Positions 26,271 to 34,301 of a stretch of DNA of 46,570 nucleotides are shown in pieces. The stretch covers positions 1 through 46,570 of the forward strand of contig JAKPQH010000139.1 of assembly GCA_029580855.1 (NCBI GenBank), in the 5' to 3' direction. Source of the stretch: a bacterium (GTDB lineage Bacteria; Methylomirabilota; Methylomirabilia; Methylomirabilales; 2-02-FULL-66-22). The translations under genes were made by a program, and so were the position numbers. The notes under the pieces are model-generated. The model worked only from the letters and a program-made list of their open reading frames with translations, made no database searches and had not been told where the DNA came from. Within the stretch, counting starts at the first letter, position 1. Each line of letters begins with the position of its first letter.

Positions 26271-27148
26271 CAGAATTTCCCGAAGAGGCCTTGCGGCCGG
26301 ATGAGGACAACGACGAGGTAAATTGCAAATACCGCCACATACTTGAAGGCCGGCGCGATGAAGAGACCCGCCAGAACCTCGATGACGCCGATCATGATGC
26401 CGGCGACGAGCGATCCGGGAATGCTGCCAAAGCCGCCCAGGGCCACCGTCACGAATGCCAGGAGGCCGAAAAGGCTCCCCACGTATGGAAACACGTAGAA
26501 GAAGCTGGCCAGAAACGCCCCCGCGACACCCACGCAGGCCGAGCTGATCCCCCAACCCAAGGTGAACATCCGCTCGGTGTTGATCCCCATGAGGGACGCC
26601 GCCTGGCGGTCCTGCGCCGTCGCTTCGAGCGCCGCCCCGGCCTCGGTCTTGGTGATAAACCAGATGAGCAGGCCGAACGCCAGCAGGGAGGCCAAGGCGG
26701 AGACCAGTTGCGGCAAACCGACGGAGACCCCGAAGAGCCGGACGGGGCCCTGAACCCATGGCTCGGACACCTGGCGGAAATCCGGCGTCCACAGAAACTG
26801 GGCCGCGGCCCGGAGGAAAATCCCCAGCCCGAAGGTGGCGAAGATCTGCGCCAGCATCGGGGCGCCCAGAATCCGTCGGATGATCCCCTTGTGGGTGACC
26901 ACCCCCAGGACGAACAGGACGCCGCCGCAGATCGGCACCGACAGGAGCGGATCCAGCGCGAAGAGCGTGTACATCCAGAACGCGGTGTACATCGCCAGCA
27001 TCAGAAATTCGCCGTGCGCGAAGTTCACGATCTCCATGAGGCCGAAAATCAACGAGAGGCCCGCCGCGATGAGCGCGTAGATGCAGCCCATGAGAAGGCC
27101 GCTGATGATGCCTTGGATCAAGACGTCCGCCGTCGGCACGGTGAACAT
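26270..27148 (-). CDS. livH: LIV-type ABC transporter permease LivH
   Basis: A 292-aa permease that pairs with LivM. Diagnostic are the first helix with [18 protein letters not shown], then [13 protein letters not shown] (about residues 40-52), the coupling loop [17 protein letters not shown] near residues 190-206 and the C-terminal end [15 protein letters not shown] 27148 is chosen because it starts the family N-terminus; the ribosome site is poor. It lies 62 bp after livK. Confidence 0.93.
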   Translation of the reverse strand: MFTVPTADVLIQGIISGLLMGCIYALIAAGLSLIFGLMEIVNFAHGEFLMLAMYTAFWMYTLFALDPLLSVPICGGVLFVLGVVTHKGIIRRILGAPMLAQIFATFGLGIFLRAAAQFLWTPDFRQVSEPWVQGPVRLFGVSVGLPQLVSALASLLAFGLLIWFITKTEAGAALEATAQDRQAASLMGINTERMFTLGWGISSACVGVAGAFLASFFYVFPYVGSLFGLLAFVTVALGGFGSIPGSLVAGIMIGVIEVLAGLFIAPAFKYVAVFAIYLVVVLIRPQGLFGKF

Positions 27149-27210
27149 AGATACGAAACGGGGGCAGAGCCGCCGCCAGCGGGCCCCGCCCCCGTCCACG
27201 GGTGCCAGGG

Positions 27211-28491
27211 TTACTTGCGCTCCGACCAGGTCGGGACCGGGTAGATCGGCTCCTTGAGGGCCAGATCGAACGGATACACCGTGTGGTACGCCCCCCCTTG
27301 CAACTGCTGGAGGATGGCCCGCACGCCGATATTCTGCCCCTTCTCGTCGAATTTCACGCCGGTCCACGGCATGACCAATTGGTCGGCCGGCAGGTTGGTC
27401 TCGCGCAGCGCCTTCTGGATCGCCGCGGGCTCCGTGGACCCGGCCCGATTGATGGCATCCACCAGCGTCAGAAACCCGGTGAAGGCCCGGGCGGACACGT
27501 CTGCCATGTCCCGGCCGCCCGACAGCTTCTTGAACATCTCGTTGACCACCGGGATCAGCGGCTTTTTGGCGGCGAGGTCGAGGGCAAAGGGCGCGCGCGT
27601 GATGGCGGCCTCGGCCTGTTTACCCATCTCGGCCACAAACTTCGGATCGGTGTAGCCGGCATTCTGCGCGATGAGGAGCTTGGGATTGTAGTCCAGGTTC
27701 CGCATCGTGCGGGTCAAGAGAATGGCATCCGAAGTATAAAGGCTCGGCAGAAAGACGTCGGCGTTGGCCGACTTGAGCCGCCCCACCTCCGCGTCCAGGC
27801 TTGTGGTGCCGGCGCGGAAGGCGATCTTTGCCGCCACCGTGCGCCCAAACTTCTGCGCCAGCGCCTCCTGGACCTTGGCGCTGTCGGTGCCAAACGTCGT
27901 GTCCTCGTTCAGGATCGCCACCGACTTAAACTTCAGGTTGCGATTTTTCTCGAAATCCCGCATAAAATCGAACATGACCTCGCTGAAGTGGCCGTCGTGC
28001 GGGCTCGTCCGGAAGAACCACTTGAACCCGCGCTCGGTGAGCGCGGGTGAGGAGGAATCGGCGTTCACGAAGGGGATGCCCATCCGTTCCGCCACCTGGC
28101 TTGCCGTGTTGGTCACCGCGGACATGTAGGCCCCGAACAGCGCCACCGCCTTTTCTTGCGTGATGAGGCGCTCCGCTTCGGCGAGGCCGATGTCGGGTTT
28201 GCCCTGGTGATCCACCGCGACCACGCGCACCTTGGCGCCGCCCAGATTGGGCAGACCCGCGCCCTTGCCGAGCGGCAGATTGATGTTCACGTCGTTGTTG
28301 ACGATGTCCATCGCGACCTTGATCATGTTCAGCGCGTCGATCCCGATCTGGGCGGACGGACCGGTCATCGGATAGAGGAACCCGATGACGACCTCTTTCG
28401 CCTGTGCCCGCGCGTAGCCCGCGCCCAACAGCACCACCCCCACCAGTGCCGCCACTACCGCGAAGCCGCGTCCCCGTCCGTGCTTCCGCAT
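27211..28491 (-). CDS. livK: LIV-type ABC transporter substrate-binding protein LivK
   Basis: A 426-aa periplasmic binding protein. A Sec signal peptide (RKHGRGR then a hydrophobic core, cleavage after ARAQA near residue 31) leads into VVIGFLYPMTGPSAQIG, the start of the Peripla_BP_6 fold. The domain runs through an AVALFGAYMSAVTNTASQVAE hinge segment (typical ligand Ser/Thr region) to a C-terminal VWTGVKF-like end. ATG 28491 has GGAGGGG just upstream; the longer open frame is not used. The class binds leucine-type amino acids, amides, urea and aromatic acids. The operon context (DUF1445, PxpA) suggests an acidic amino acid or a 5-oxoproline-like ligand, an inference only. Confidence 0.92.
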   Translation of the reverse strand: MRKHGRGRGFAVVAALVGVVLLGAGYARAQAKEVVIGFLYPMTGPSAQIGIDALNMIKVAMDIVNNDVNINLPLGKGAGLPNLGGAKVRVVAVDHQGKPDIGLAEAERLITQEKAVALFGAYMSAVTNTASQVAERMGIPFVNADSSSPALTERGFKWFFRTSPHDGHFSEVMFDFMRDFEKNRNLKFKSVAILNEDTTFGTDSAKVQEALAQKFGRTVAAKIAFRAGTTSLDAEVGRLKSANADVFLPSLYTSDAILLTRTMRNLDYNPKLLIAQNAGYTDPKFVAEMGKQAEAAITRAPFALDLAAKKPLIPVVNEMFKKLSGGRDMADVSARAFTGFLTLVDAINRAGSTEPAAIQKALRETNLPADQLVMPWTGVKFDEKGQNIGVRAILQQLQGGAYHTVYPFDLALKEPIYPVPTWSERK

Positions 28492-28544
28492 GCCCCCCTC
28501 CCTTCGTGAAAGTCCGACGTTGCCGGCGCGCACCCCTGCCGTCG

Positions 28545-29321
28545 CTAGCTGGCGGCCAGCTCCTCGTTGCGAAGATCGGTGACGAACATGTGCCCCGGCG
28601 CGTGCGTCAGCATGAGCGGCGGCCTCGCCTGCATGGCCACCGCCTGCGGGGTCACCCCGCACGCCCAGAACACCGGAACCTCGCCGGGGCGGATCGTCAC
28701 CGCCTCGCCAAAGTCGGGCCGCCCGAGATCGCGGATGCCGATGGCCGCGGGGTCGCCGATGTGCACCGGAGAGCCGTGCACGCCCGGATACCGGCCCGTG
28801 ATCTGCACGGCCCGCGCGACCAAGGCCGCGGGGATCGGGCGCAACGTCACCACCAGCGGCCCGCGAAACAGCCCGGCCGGTCTGCACGCGATGCTGGTGA
28901 TGAACATCGGGACGTTTTTTTTCTCCTCGATGTGTCGGACCGGCACACCGGCCTGGAGCAAGGCCGCCTCGAACGTAAAGCTGCAGCCGAGCAGGAACGA
29001 CACCAGATCGTCCCGCCAGACCCATCGGAGATCGCTGACCTCCTGCGTCAGCCTGCCGTCCCGGTAGACGCAATACCGGGGAACGTCGGTGCGAAGGTCC
29101 GCACCCGGCGCGGAAGCCGTCGGCTCCGGTGAGCCGACGTCGGTGACCTCGATCACCGGGCACGGCTTGGGGTTCCGCTGGGAGAAAAGTAGAAAATCGA
29201 AGGCCAGATCGCGCGGCAGAATGACCAGGTTCGTCTGGACGAAACCCGGGGCCAGCCCGGCGGTCGGTCGACGCCATTTCCCGTCGCGGATCTGTCGGCG
29301 CACTTCGCGCGGATCGCTCAT
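28545..29321 (-). CDS. DUF1445 protein, D-glutamate cyclase N-terminal-domain type (putative hydro-lyase)
   Basis: A 258-aa protein of the DUF1445 family, often labelled putative hydro-lyase. Signature segments are RYCVYRDGRL, WRDDLVSFLLGCSFTFEAAL, AGVPVRHIEE, NVPMFITSI, HGSPVHIGDP near residues 183-192 and VPVFWACGVTPQ near 217-228. In mammals this domain is the N-terminal half of D-glutamate cyclase. ATG 29321 has GAGGGG 7 nt upstream. It is the first gene of a minus-strand operon: DUF1445, livK, livH, livM, livG, livF, pxpA. A 5-oxoproline product would be used by PxpABC. Direct activity of bacterial DUF1445 alone on D-glutamate is not proved by sequence. Confidence 0.92.
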   Translation of the reverse strand: MSDPREVRRQIRDGKWRRPTAGLAPGFVQTNLVILPRDLAFDFLLFSQRNPKPCPVIEVTDVGSPEPTASAPGADLRTDVPRYCVYRDGRLTQEVSDLRWVWRDDLVSFLLGCSFTFEAALLQAGVPVRHIEEKKNVPMFITSIACRPAGLFRGPLVVTLRPIPAALVARAVQITGRYPGVHGSPVHIGDPAAIGIRDLGRPDFGEAVTIRPGEVPVFWACGVTPQAVAMQARPPLMLTHAPGHMFVTDLRNEELAAS

Positions 29322-29344
29322 GGCACGCCCCTCGGGCCGGTCAC

Positions 29345-29359
29345 GTCATCCTGTATGAC
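29345..29359 (-). promoter_or_regulatory. Palindromic operator candidate before the DUF1445 operon
   Basis: GTCATCCTGTATGAC has perfect GTCAT/ATGAC arms around a 5-bp centre. It lies in the predicted leader, just downstream of the -10 box and 24 bp upstream of the start codon, a place suited to repression. The arm size and spacing resemble sites of GntR/FCD-type regulators, but no regulator gene is next to it. Confidence 0.45.
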
Positions 29360-29386
29360 TTTACGATGTGGTGGGTGGGTGTTTTG

Positions 29387-29414
29387 TTTACAACGAGAAT
29401 CGCAAGGGTGTCAA
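29387..29414 (-). promoter_or_regulatory. Sigma-70 promoter of the DUF1445-liv-pxpA operon
   Basis: On the minus strand a perfect TTGACA (29409-29414) is followed after 16 bp by TGTAAA (29387-29392); a TAAACA at 18 bp is an alternative -10. The start site would be near 29380, giving a leader of about 60 nt. The stretch is visibly AT-richer than its surroundings. Confidence 0.6.
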
Positions 29415-29923
29415 CACAAATCCGGGCACCGACCCCGCCCCCGCACTCCGCGTCCGGCGGTCGAGCCACGGGCGGCTCCGATCCCACCAGCCCCGCGGTT
29501 GCACCCGCAAAGATGAAGGGACGTTGCCACGTTTGACACGTTGCACCTTGAGGACGCCCCCCTATCGGGCCGCCCCACCCCGGCGACCGTCGGCCGCCGC
29601 AACACACTCACACCTGGTGAACAGTTGTCTCAAGCGCGTCGTCGGGCCGACCGCCGCCATCCGGGCGAGCCCGATCCCGGCACCGGTGGAACCGGCGCGG
29701 GGCCGCGGGTCGTTCGCGGAGCAGAGCGCAATTACATTTGCCGTTTGCCTTCTGGTGTCGCCGGGGACGTAGGATAACGGTTACCGGCACGCCTTGGTGT
29801 CCGCGGGGTATTCCGACTCACGCGGCCTTCCGCCCGGCAAATCGCCCGGGGGCCGGGAACAAGCTTGTCCGCCGCGCGGACCCCGGATTCAACGTGCCAC
29901 GGCACCGCCCGCGGCCCGCCGAC
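29415..29923 (-). other. Gene-free spacer upstream of the DUF1445 operon
   Basis: About 510 bp without a credible gene on either strand; frames are short, lack ribosome sites and show no family features. Contents I can see: three ACGTT copies stepping 8-9 bp (29521-29542), a palindrome ACAAGCTTGT (29859-29868) touching a hairpin GTCCGC/GCGGAC (29867-29881) that may end the dehydrogenase transcript although it has no T-run, and a weakly tRNA-like stretch near 29760-29825 that does not fold correctly. Confidence 0.5.
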
Positions 29924-30943
29924 TCACCTCTTCACCGGCATGCTGCGCATACGCGCGACGGTCTCCCGCTCGGCGCGCTGCAAACGGAGGGGCGGCAGAC
30001 CGTTTAGGATCTGCGCCAGATCGTCGACCACCATCTCGCCCATGAGCCGGTACGAGGACGCCAGACTCCCGGCGCGATGCGCAGACAGGATGACGTTGTC
30101 GAGCCGGCGAAGCGGGTGCGTCTTCGGGAAAGGCTCGCGCGGAAACACGTCCAGAGCCGCGCGGATCTCCCCCTGCCGCAGCTTCGCGGTCAGCGCATCG
30201 AAGTCCACCAGCGATGCCCGGCTGACCAGCACCAAACAGGCCCCCCTGGGCATCCGGTCGAGCTCCCGCTTCCCGATCATCGCCTCGTTGTCCGCCGTCG
30301 CACCCGCCAGGACGAACAGGATCCGCGATGCGGCCAGCACCGCGTCCAGCGCCGACGGAGTCACTCCGAACTCGGCCAGCCAACGGTCGGCAAGCCAGGG
30401 GTCATAGACGCGAACCCGACACCGGAACGGTTCCAGCAGCTTGATGAGCGCCCGGCCCAAATTGCCAAAACCGATGCACCCCACGTCGGCGCCGGAGAGC
30501 AAGAAGGAATCCTGATTCGAGAACCGGCCGTACACCTCCCTGCCCTTCCGGAATTGCCGGTCTGCCGCCGGGATTCCGCGCGCCAGACCCAACGCCATCC
30601 CCAGCGCCATCTCGGCCACCGCCGTGCCGAAAGCCACGCCCGCGCCCAGCACGTGAATCCCGCGCTCGAAGCAGAACGCGTAGTCGATGTTCGGCTGGAA
30701 GTTGCCTTCCACATTCACGATGGCCCTCAGGTTCCGCGCCCGCTCCAATCTCGCGCGCGGGAGATCCGTCTGCCCGATGACGGCCAACGCCGTCGGCAGG
30801 TGTTTCTCCACCATCGCGGCGGGCATCCGGCCGCCCTCCCACACCGTCATGCTCGCAAGGGACTTCAGCCGCCCGAGATCCTCCGGTGAGAAAAGCAACT
30901 CCAGCGTCCTGGGATGCGGGTCCAGCAGCACTATCGGTTTCAT
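29924..30943 (-). CDS. D-2-hydroxyacid dehydrogenase family protein
   Basis: A 339-aa NAD-dependent enzyme of the D-isomer-specific 2-hydroxyacid dehydrogenase family. The Rossmann motif GCIGFGNLGRA lies near residues 155-165. The catalytic trio is present: Arg in LVLVSRASLVD, Glu in DVFPREPFP and His in ILSAHRAG. The substrate cannot be fixed; glyoxylate/hydroxypyruvate reductases and phosphoglycerate dehydrogenase-like enzymes share this layout. A pre-Rossmann segment NVEGNFQPNIDY is slightly unusual. It follows the M20 peptidase gene by 46 bp on the same strand and is the last gene of the hisG unit. Confidence 0.88.
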   Translation of the reverse strand: MKPIVLLDPHPRTLELLFSPEDLGRLKSLASMTVWEGGRMPAAMVEKHLPTALAVIGQTDLPRARLERARNLRAIVNVEGNFQPNIDYAFCFERGIHVLGAGVAFGTAVAEMALGMALGLARGIPAADRQFRKGREVYGRFSNQDSFLLSGADVGCIGFGNLGRALIKLLEPFRCRVRVYDPWLADRWLAEFGVTPSALDAVLAASRILFVLAGATADNEAMIGKRELDRMPRGACLVLVSRASLVDFDALTAKLRQGEIRAALDVFPREPFPKTHPLRRLDNVILSAHRAGSLASSYRLMGEMVVDDLAQILNGLPPLRLQRAERETVARMRSMPVKR

Positions 30944-30989
30944 CGCCCACTGGTGTTGTCAAACGGTGGCCGAGCGCCGTGCCGCGTCC

Positions 30990-32240
30990 TCAGCGGACGC
31001 CGCAATACTCGCAGACGGCTGCGGCCAGGATCAGGGCCGCGCGCTCCACTTCGGCCAGCGAGACGTATTCGTCGGTGAAGTGGGCCAGTCGGATGTCCCC
31101 GGGACCGAACAGGACGCCGGGGATTCCAAACATATTGGTGAAGAGGCGAAGGTCCGAGCCGTACGGCGCGCCGCAGACGCGGGCCGGTGTTCCCGTCACG
31201 TCCGCCGCCACACGTTGCAGCATCCGGACCATCGGATGATCCGGCGAGGGGCGGCTGGGCTCCCAGACCCCGCCGACCCACTCGACCGTCGGTGGGTGAT
31301 CGCGGAGGAACCCGTCCGCCTGTGCCGCACCCTCGACGGCGGCTTCGAGCTGGCGGCGCACGTCCTCGACCGTCTCGCCCAGTCCCACGCCGACGCGCCC
31401 CTCGGCCACCAGCCGCTCCGGGACGATCGCCGGCCAGGTCCCCGCGTGCACCATCCCGATGCTGAGCGGCCAGGGCAGCGCCATGCCTTGGTACAGCGGA
31501 TGTCGCACCGTCCGATTCCGTTCCTCTTCGAGCGCCCTGAGCGCGCTGTGTATCGGCAAAAACCGCTCCAGCGCGCTGACCCCCTCGGCCCGCACGCACC
31601 CGTGCGCCGCCCGCCCCGGCACCGTAATCCGAAAGATCGTCACACCTGCGTGCGCCGGAATCACCGCCAGCTGCGTCGGTTCGCAGATGATCACGGCATC
31701 CCCGGTGTGCCCCCGCTCGAGGGCGGCAAAGGCGCCGACGCCGCCGTCCTCCTCACCGATGACGCTCTGCACCTGCACCGAGCCCTGCAGCCGGATGCCC
31801 GCCGCGCGGACGGCGCCCACGGCGCCGAGGATCGCGACGAGGCCGCCCTTCATGTCCGTCGCGCCGCGGCCGTACAGCCGATCCCCCACGACATCGGCGG
31901 CGAACGGGGCGTGCGTCCAGCCCTGCTCGTCGCCGGGCGTCACCGTGTCGATGTGGCCGTTCAGGACCAGCGTCGGACCGCCCGGGCCCGGAAAGTTCGC
32001 CACCACATTCAGCCGCGGGCTGTCCACGCGCGCGCCGGGGTAACCCGGCCGCGCCTTCAGGTCCGCCGGGTCCACCCGCCACACATCCACGTCACCGCCC
32101 AGCTCGGCCAGCGTCTTCGCCATCCACTCCTGGGCGGCGTCCTCCTCGCCGGTCACGCTTCGCAGGCGGACCAGGGCGCTCAAGCTCTCCGTCAGGCGTC
32201 TTGCATCGATGTGCGGCGCGAGCCGGTCCTTCACCGCCAT
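30990..32240 (-). CDS. M20 family metallopeptidase (ArgE/DapE type)
   Basis: A 416-aa zinc amidohydrolase. Metal ligands are visible: His in LNGHIDTV, the bridging Asp in YGRGATDMKGG, the Glu pair in IGEEDGG, Glu in ICEPTQ and the last His in LAHFTDEYV. The dimerisation domain begins near VTIFRITVPGRAAHG. The family includes N-acyl-amino-acid deacylases and succinyl-diaminopimelate desuccinylase; the substrate is unknown. GGAGGGAGG stands before ATG 32240. It lies between hisG and the 2-hydroxyacid dehydrogenase; it has no evident link to histidine synthesis. Confidence 0.9.
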   Translation of the reverse strand: MAVKDRLAPHIDARRLTESLSALVRLRSVTGEEDAAQEWMAKTLAELGGDVDVWRVDPADLKARPGYPGARVDSPRLNVVANFPGPGGPTLVLNGHIDTVTPGDEQGWTHAPFAADVVGDRLYGRGATDMKGGLVAILGAVGAVRAAGIRLQGSVQVQSVIGEEDGGVGAFAALERGHTGDAVIICEPTQLAVIPAHAGVTIFRITVPGRAAHGCVRAEGVSALERFLPIHSALRALEEERNRTVRHPLYQGMALPWPLSIGMVHAGTWPAIVPERLVAEGRVGVGLGETVEDVRRQLEAAVEGAAQADGFLRDHPPTVEWVGGVWEPSRPSPDHPMVRMLQRVAADVTGTPARVCGAPYGSDLRLFTNMFGIPGVLFGPGDIRLAHFTDEYVSLAEVERAALILAAAVCEYCGVR

Positions 32241-32304
32241 GGCCTCCCTCCGCGAAACGGGCGTGTCCGGCTGCCCATCCCCGCCGCGCCAACGGTCGCG
32301 CGGC

Positions 32305-33180
32305 TCAGTAGATCACCTTGTTCAACGGGTACTCGACGATGCCCTCCGCCCCCGCCTTCCGGAGCCGCGGAATGAGGCTGCGCGACACCTGTTTGTCGAG
32401 GATCACCTCGAGGGCCACCCACTCGGGATCCACCTGGTTGGAGATCGTGGGGGTGCGCAGCGACGGCAGCTGGCCCGACACCTGCTCGAGCTTGGCGCGC
32501 GGGACATTCATCTTCAGACCGACCTTTCCCTCGGCCTCCAGAGCCCCCTTCAGCAGGGTGGCCAGCACCTCGATCTTCTCCCGCTTCCAGGAATCCGCCC
32601 ACGCCTGGTGGCTGGCCACCAGCTTGGTGGTCGACTCGGCCACGGTGTCGATGATCCGGAGACGATGGGCGCGAAGCGACGCGCCGGTCTCCGTCCCCTC
32701 CACGATGGCGTCCACGAGCAGGGGGGCCTTGATCTCCGTGGCGCCCCAGGAATACTCCACCTCGGCCGTCACCCCGTGGCGCTTCAGGTACCGCTGGGTC
32801 GCGCGGATCAGTTCGGTGGCGATCCGTTTGCCTTGCAGATCCGCGAGACTGCGAATGCCGGAATCTTCCGGCACCGCCAGGACCCAGCGGTACGCCTGCG
32901 TCGTGCTCTTGCTGTAGACCAGGTCCTCCACCTCTACGACGTCGGCTTCGTTCTCCAGGATCCAATCCTTCCCCGTCAGGCCGACATCCAGGACGCCGCG
33001 CTCCACGACCCGCGCCATCTCCTGCGCCCGGAAGAGGAGGCATTCGATCTCCGGGTCGTCGATGACCGGAACGTACGAGCGTTCCCGCAGGATGATCTTG
33101 TAACCCGCCTTCTCGAACAGGTCGATCGTCGATTTCTGCAGACTGCCCTTGGGCAGGCCCAGCTTCAACACGTTCGTCAT
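32305..33180 (-). CDS. hisG: ATP phosphoribosyltransferase, long form
   Basis: HisG joins ATP and PRPP in the first, feedback-controlled step of histidine synthesis. At 291 aa it is the long form: a periplasmic-binding-like catalytic core (LGLPKGSLQ at residues 7-15, [22 protein letters not shown] and the PRPP loop [16 protein letters not shown] near 155-170) plus a C-terminal ACT-like regulatory domain from about residue 215, where histidine binds. It should therefore not need HisZ. No other his gene is in the window. It begins a three-gene unit with its own promoter. Confidence 0.94.
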   Translation of the reverse strand: MTNVLKLGLPKGSLQKSTIDLFEKAGYKIILRERSYVPVIDDPEIECLLFRAQEMARVVERGVLDVGLTGKDWILENEADVVEVEDLVYSKSTTQAYRWVLAVPEDSGIRSLADLQGKRIATELIRATQRYLKRHGVTAEVEYSWGATEIKAPLLVDAIVEGTETGASLRAHRLRIIDTVAESTTKLVASHQAWADSWKREKIEVLATLLKGALEAEGKVGLKMNVPRAKLEQVSGQLPSLRTPTISNQVDPEWVALEVILDKQVSRSLIPRLRKAGAEGIVEYPLNKVIY

Positions 33181-33282
33181 GTTGGATTCGTCCTCTGCCG
33201 GCGCACACGAATAACGGCGGCCGGGGTTCGCATTCCGCGCCGCCGCGGCCCGACCGCGGCCGTCGCCATGGCGGCGGCGGAA

Positions 33283-33310
33283 ACGCTATCATTGCTGAGG
33301 GCGTTGTCAA
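33283..33310 (-). promoter_or_regulatory. Promoter of hisG
   Basis: Minus-strand TTGACA (33305-33310) and TAGCGT (33283-33288) are 16 bp apart in the 282-bp divergent spacer between hisG and larB. The leader would be about 95 nt. Confidence 0.5.
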
Positions 33311-33376
33311 GAGGAAATCCGCCGTTCTCGGCGATGCCGCCGCGGCCCGACCGGGGCCGGGACGCGCCAAAAGGCG

Positions 33377-33405
33377 TTGGCCGCCCGCCGTTTTCGTGGT
33401 AGTTT
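33377..33405 (+). promoter_or_regulatory. Candidate promoter of larB
   Basis: TTGGCC (33377-33382) and TAGTTT (33400-33405) are 17 bp apart, ending 57 bp before the larB ATG in the divergent spacer. Confidence 0.4.
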
Positions 33406-33462
33406 GCTGGCCGCGCCGGCGACGCGAGGCCGCACGCCGGCGGGTGACCACCGGAAGAGACC

Positions 33463-34290
33463 ATGGACAGAGCGAGACTTCTCCGGCTGCTAAAACAGGT
33501 CCGGACGGGTGAGACGTTGCCGGCGGCGGCGGCGGCCCAGCTTCGCCACCTCCCGTACGAGAATCTGGGGTTCGCTCGCATGGACAACCACCGCGCCCTG
33601 CGGCAGGGGTTCCCCGAGGTGATCTTCTGTCAGGGGAAAACGGTCGACCAGGTCGCGGCGATCGCCGGGCGGATTCTGGAGCGGCACGGCACCCTCCTGG
33701 CCACCCGCGCCACCCCCGAGATGTTCGAGGCGGTCAAGGCGTTCGCCCCGCGGGCCGTCTATCACCCGCTGAGCAGGGCCGTTGCGGTGAAACAGCCCCG
33801 GGCCGCCCGGGCCGTCGGTGGGATTCTCGTGATGTCCGCCGGAACCTCGGATATCCCGGTTGCCGAAGAGGCCGCCGTGACCGCGGACGTGCTGGGGAGC
33901 CGGGTCGAAACCGCGTACGACGTGGGCGTGGCGGGGTTGCACCGCGTCTTGGATCAGCGGCCGGCGCTGGAGGCGGCCCGCGTGATCGTCGTCGCGGCGG
34001 GCATGGACGGCGTGCTCCCGTCGGTGGTGGGCGGATTGGTGGACCGCCCCGTGGTGGCCGTGCCCACCAGTGTCGGCTACGGCGCAAGCTTCCAGGGTGT
34101 GGCGGCCTTGCTCACCATGCTCAACTCCTGCGCCGCCGGCGTGGCGGTGGTGAACATCGACAACGGGTTCGGCGCCGGGGTCTTGGCGCACCGGATCAAC
34201 GCCCTGTCGGCGCGAGGCGTACCGCGCCCCCGGCCCTTCGGGCCGGCTACCCGGAGCCGCGCCCGGGCGGCGCGCAACCGCCGGGGATAG
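33463..34290 (+). CDS. larB: Nickel pincer cofactor synthase LarB
   Basis: LarB carboxylates and hydrolyses nicotinic acid adenine dinucleotide in the first step of the nickel-pincer (NPN) cofactor used by lactate racemase. The 275-aa protein has a small N-terminal domain (ENLGFARMDNHRALRQGFPEVIFCQGKT near residues 33-60) and a C-terminal PurE-like domain (SAGTSDIPVAEEA, AAGMDGVLPSVVGGL, VAVPTSVGYGASFQG, NSCAAGVAVVNIDNGFGAG). An Arg-rich tail of about 25 residues lies past the usual end. GGAAGAG precedes the ATG. It is followed by larC after 11 bp. Confidence 0.95.
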   Translation: MDRARLLRLLKQVRTGETLPAAAAAQLRHLPYENLGFARMDNHRALRQGFPEVIFCQGKTVDQVAAIAGRILERHGTLLATRATPEMFEAVKAFAPRAVYHPLSRAVAVKQPRAARAVGGILVMSAGTSDIPVAEEAAVTADVLGSRVETAYDVGVAGLHRVLDQRPALEAARVIVVAAGMDGVLPSVVGGLVDRPVVAVPTSVGYGASFQGVAALLTMLNSCAAGVAVVNIDNGFGAGVLAHRINALSARGVPRPRPFGPATRSRARAARNRRG

Positions 34291-34301
34291 GAAAGAATCC
34301 T

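Noticed and set aside
27211..29277. A 688-codon version of LivK
   Set aside because: The extra N-terminal part is a shadow of the DUF1445 gene; the true start has a signal peptide and a strong ribosome site at 28491.
29755..29830. tRNA-like stretch with a possible TTG anticodon
   Set aside because: The acceptor arms do not pair, the anticodon stem needs a bulge and the T-loop consensus is absent. A degenerate tRNA relic cannot be excluded but is not supported.
33463..34290. Assignment as PurE (purine synthesis) because of the C-terminal PurE-like fold
   Set aside because: The N-terminal LarB domain and the larC neighbour show that it is LarB.
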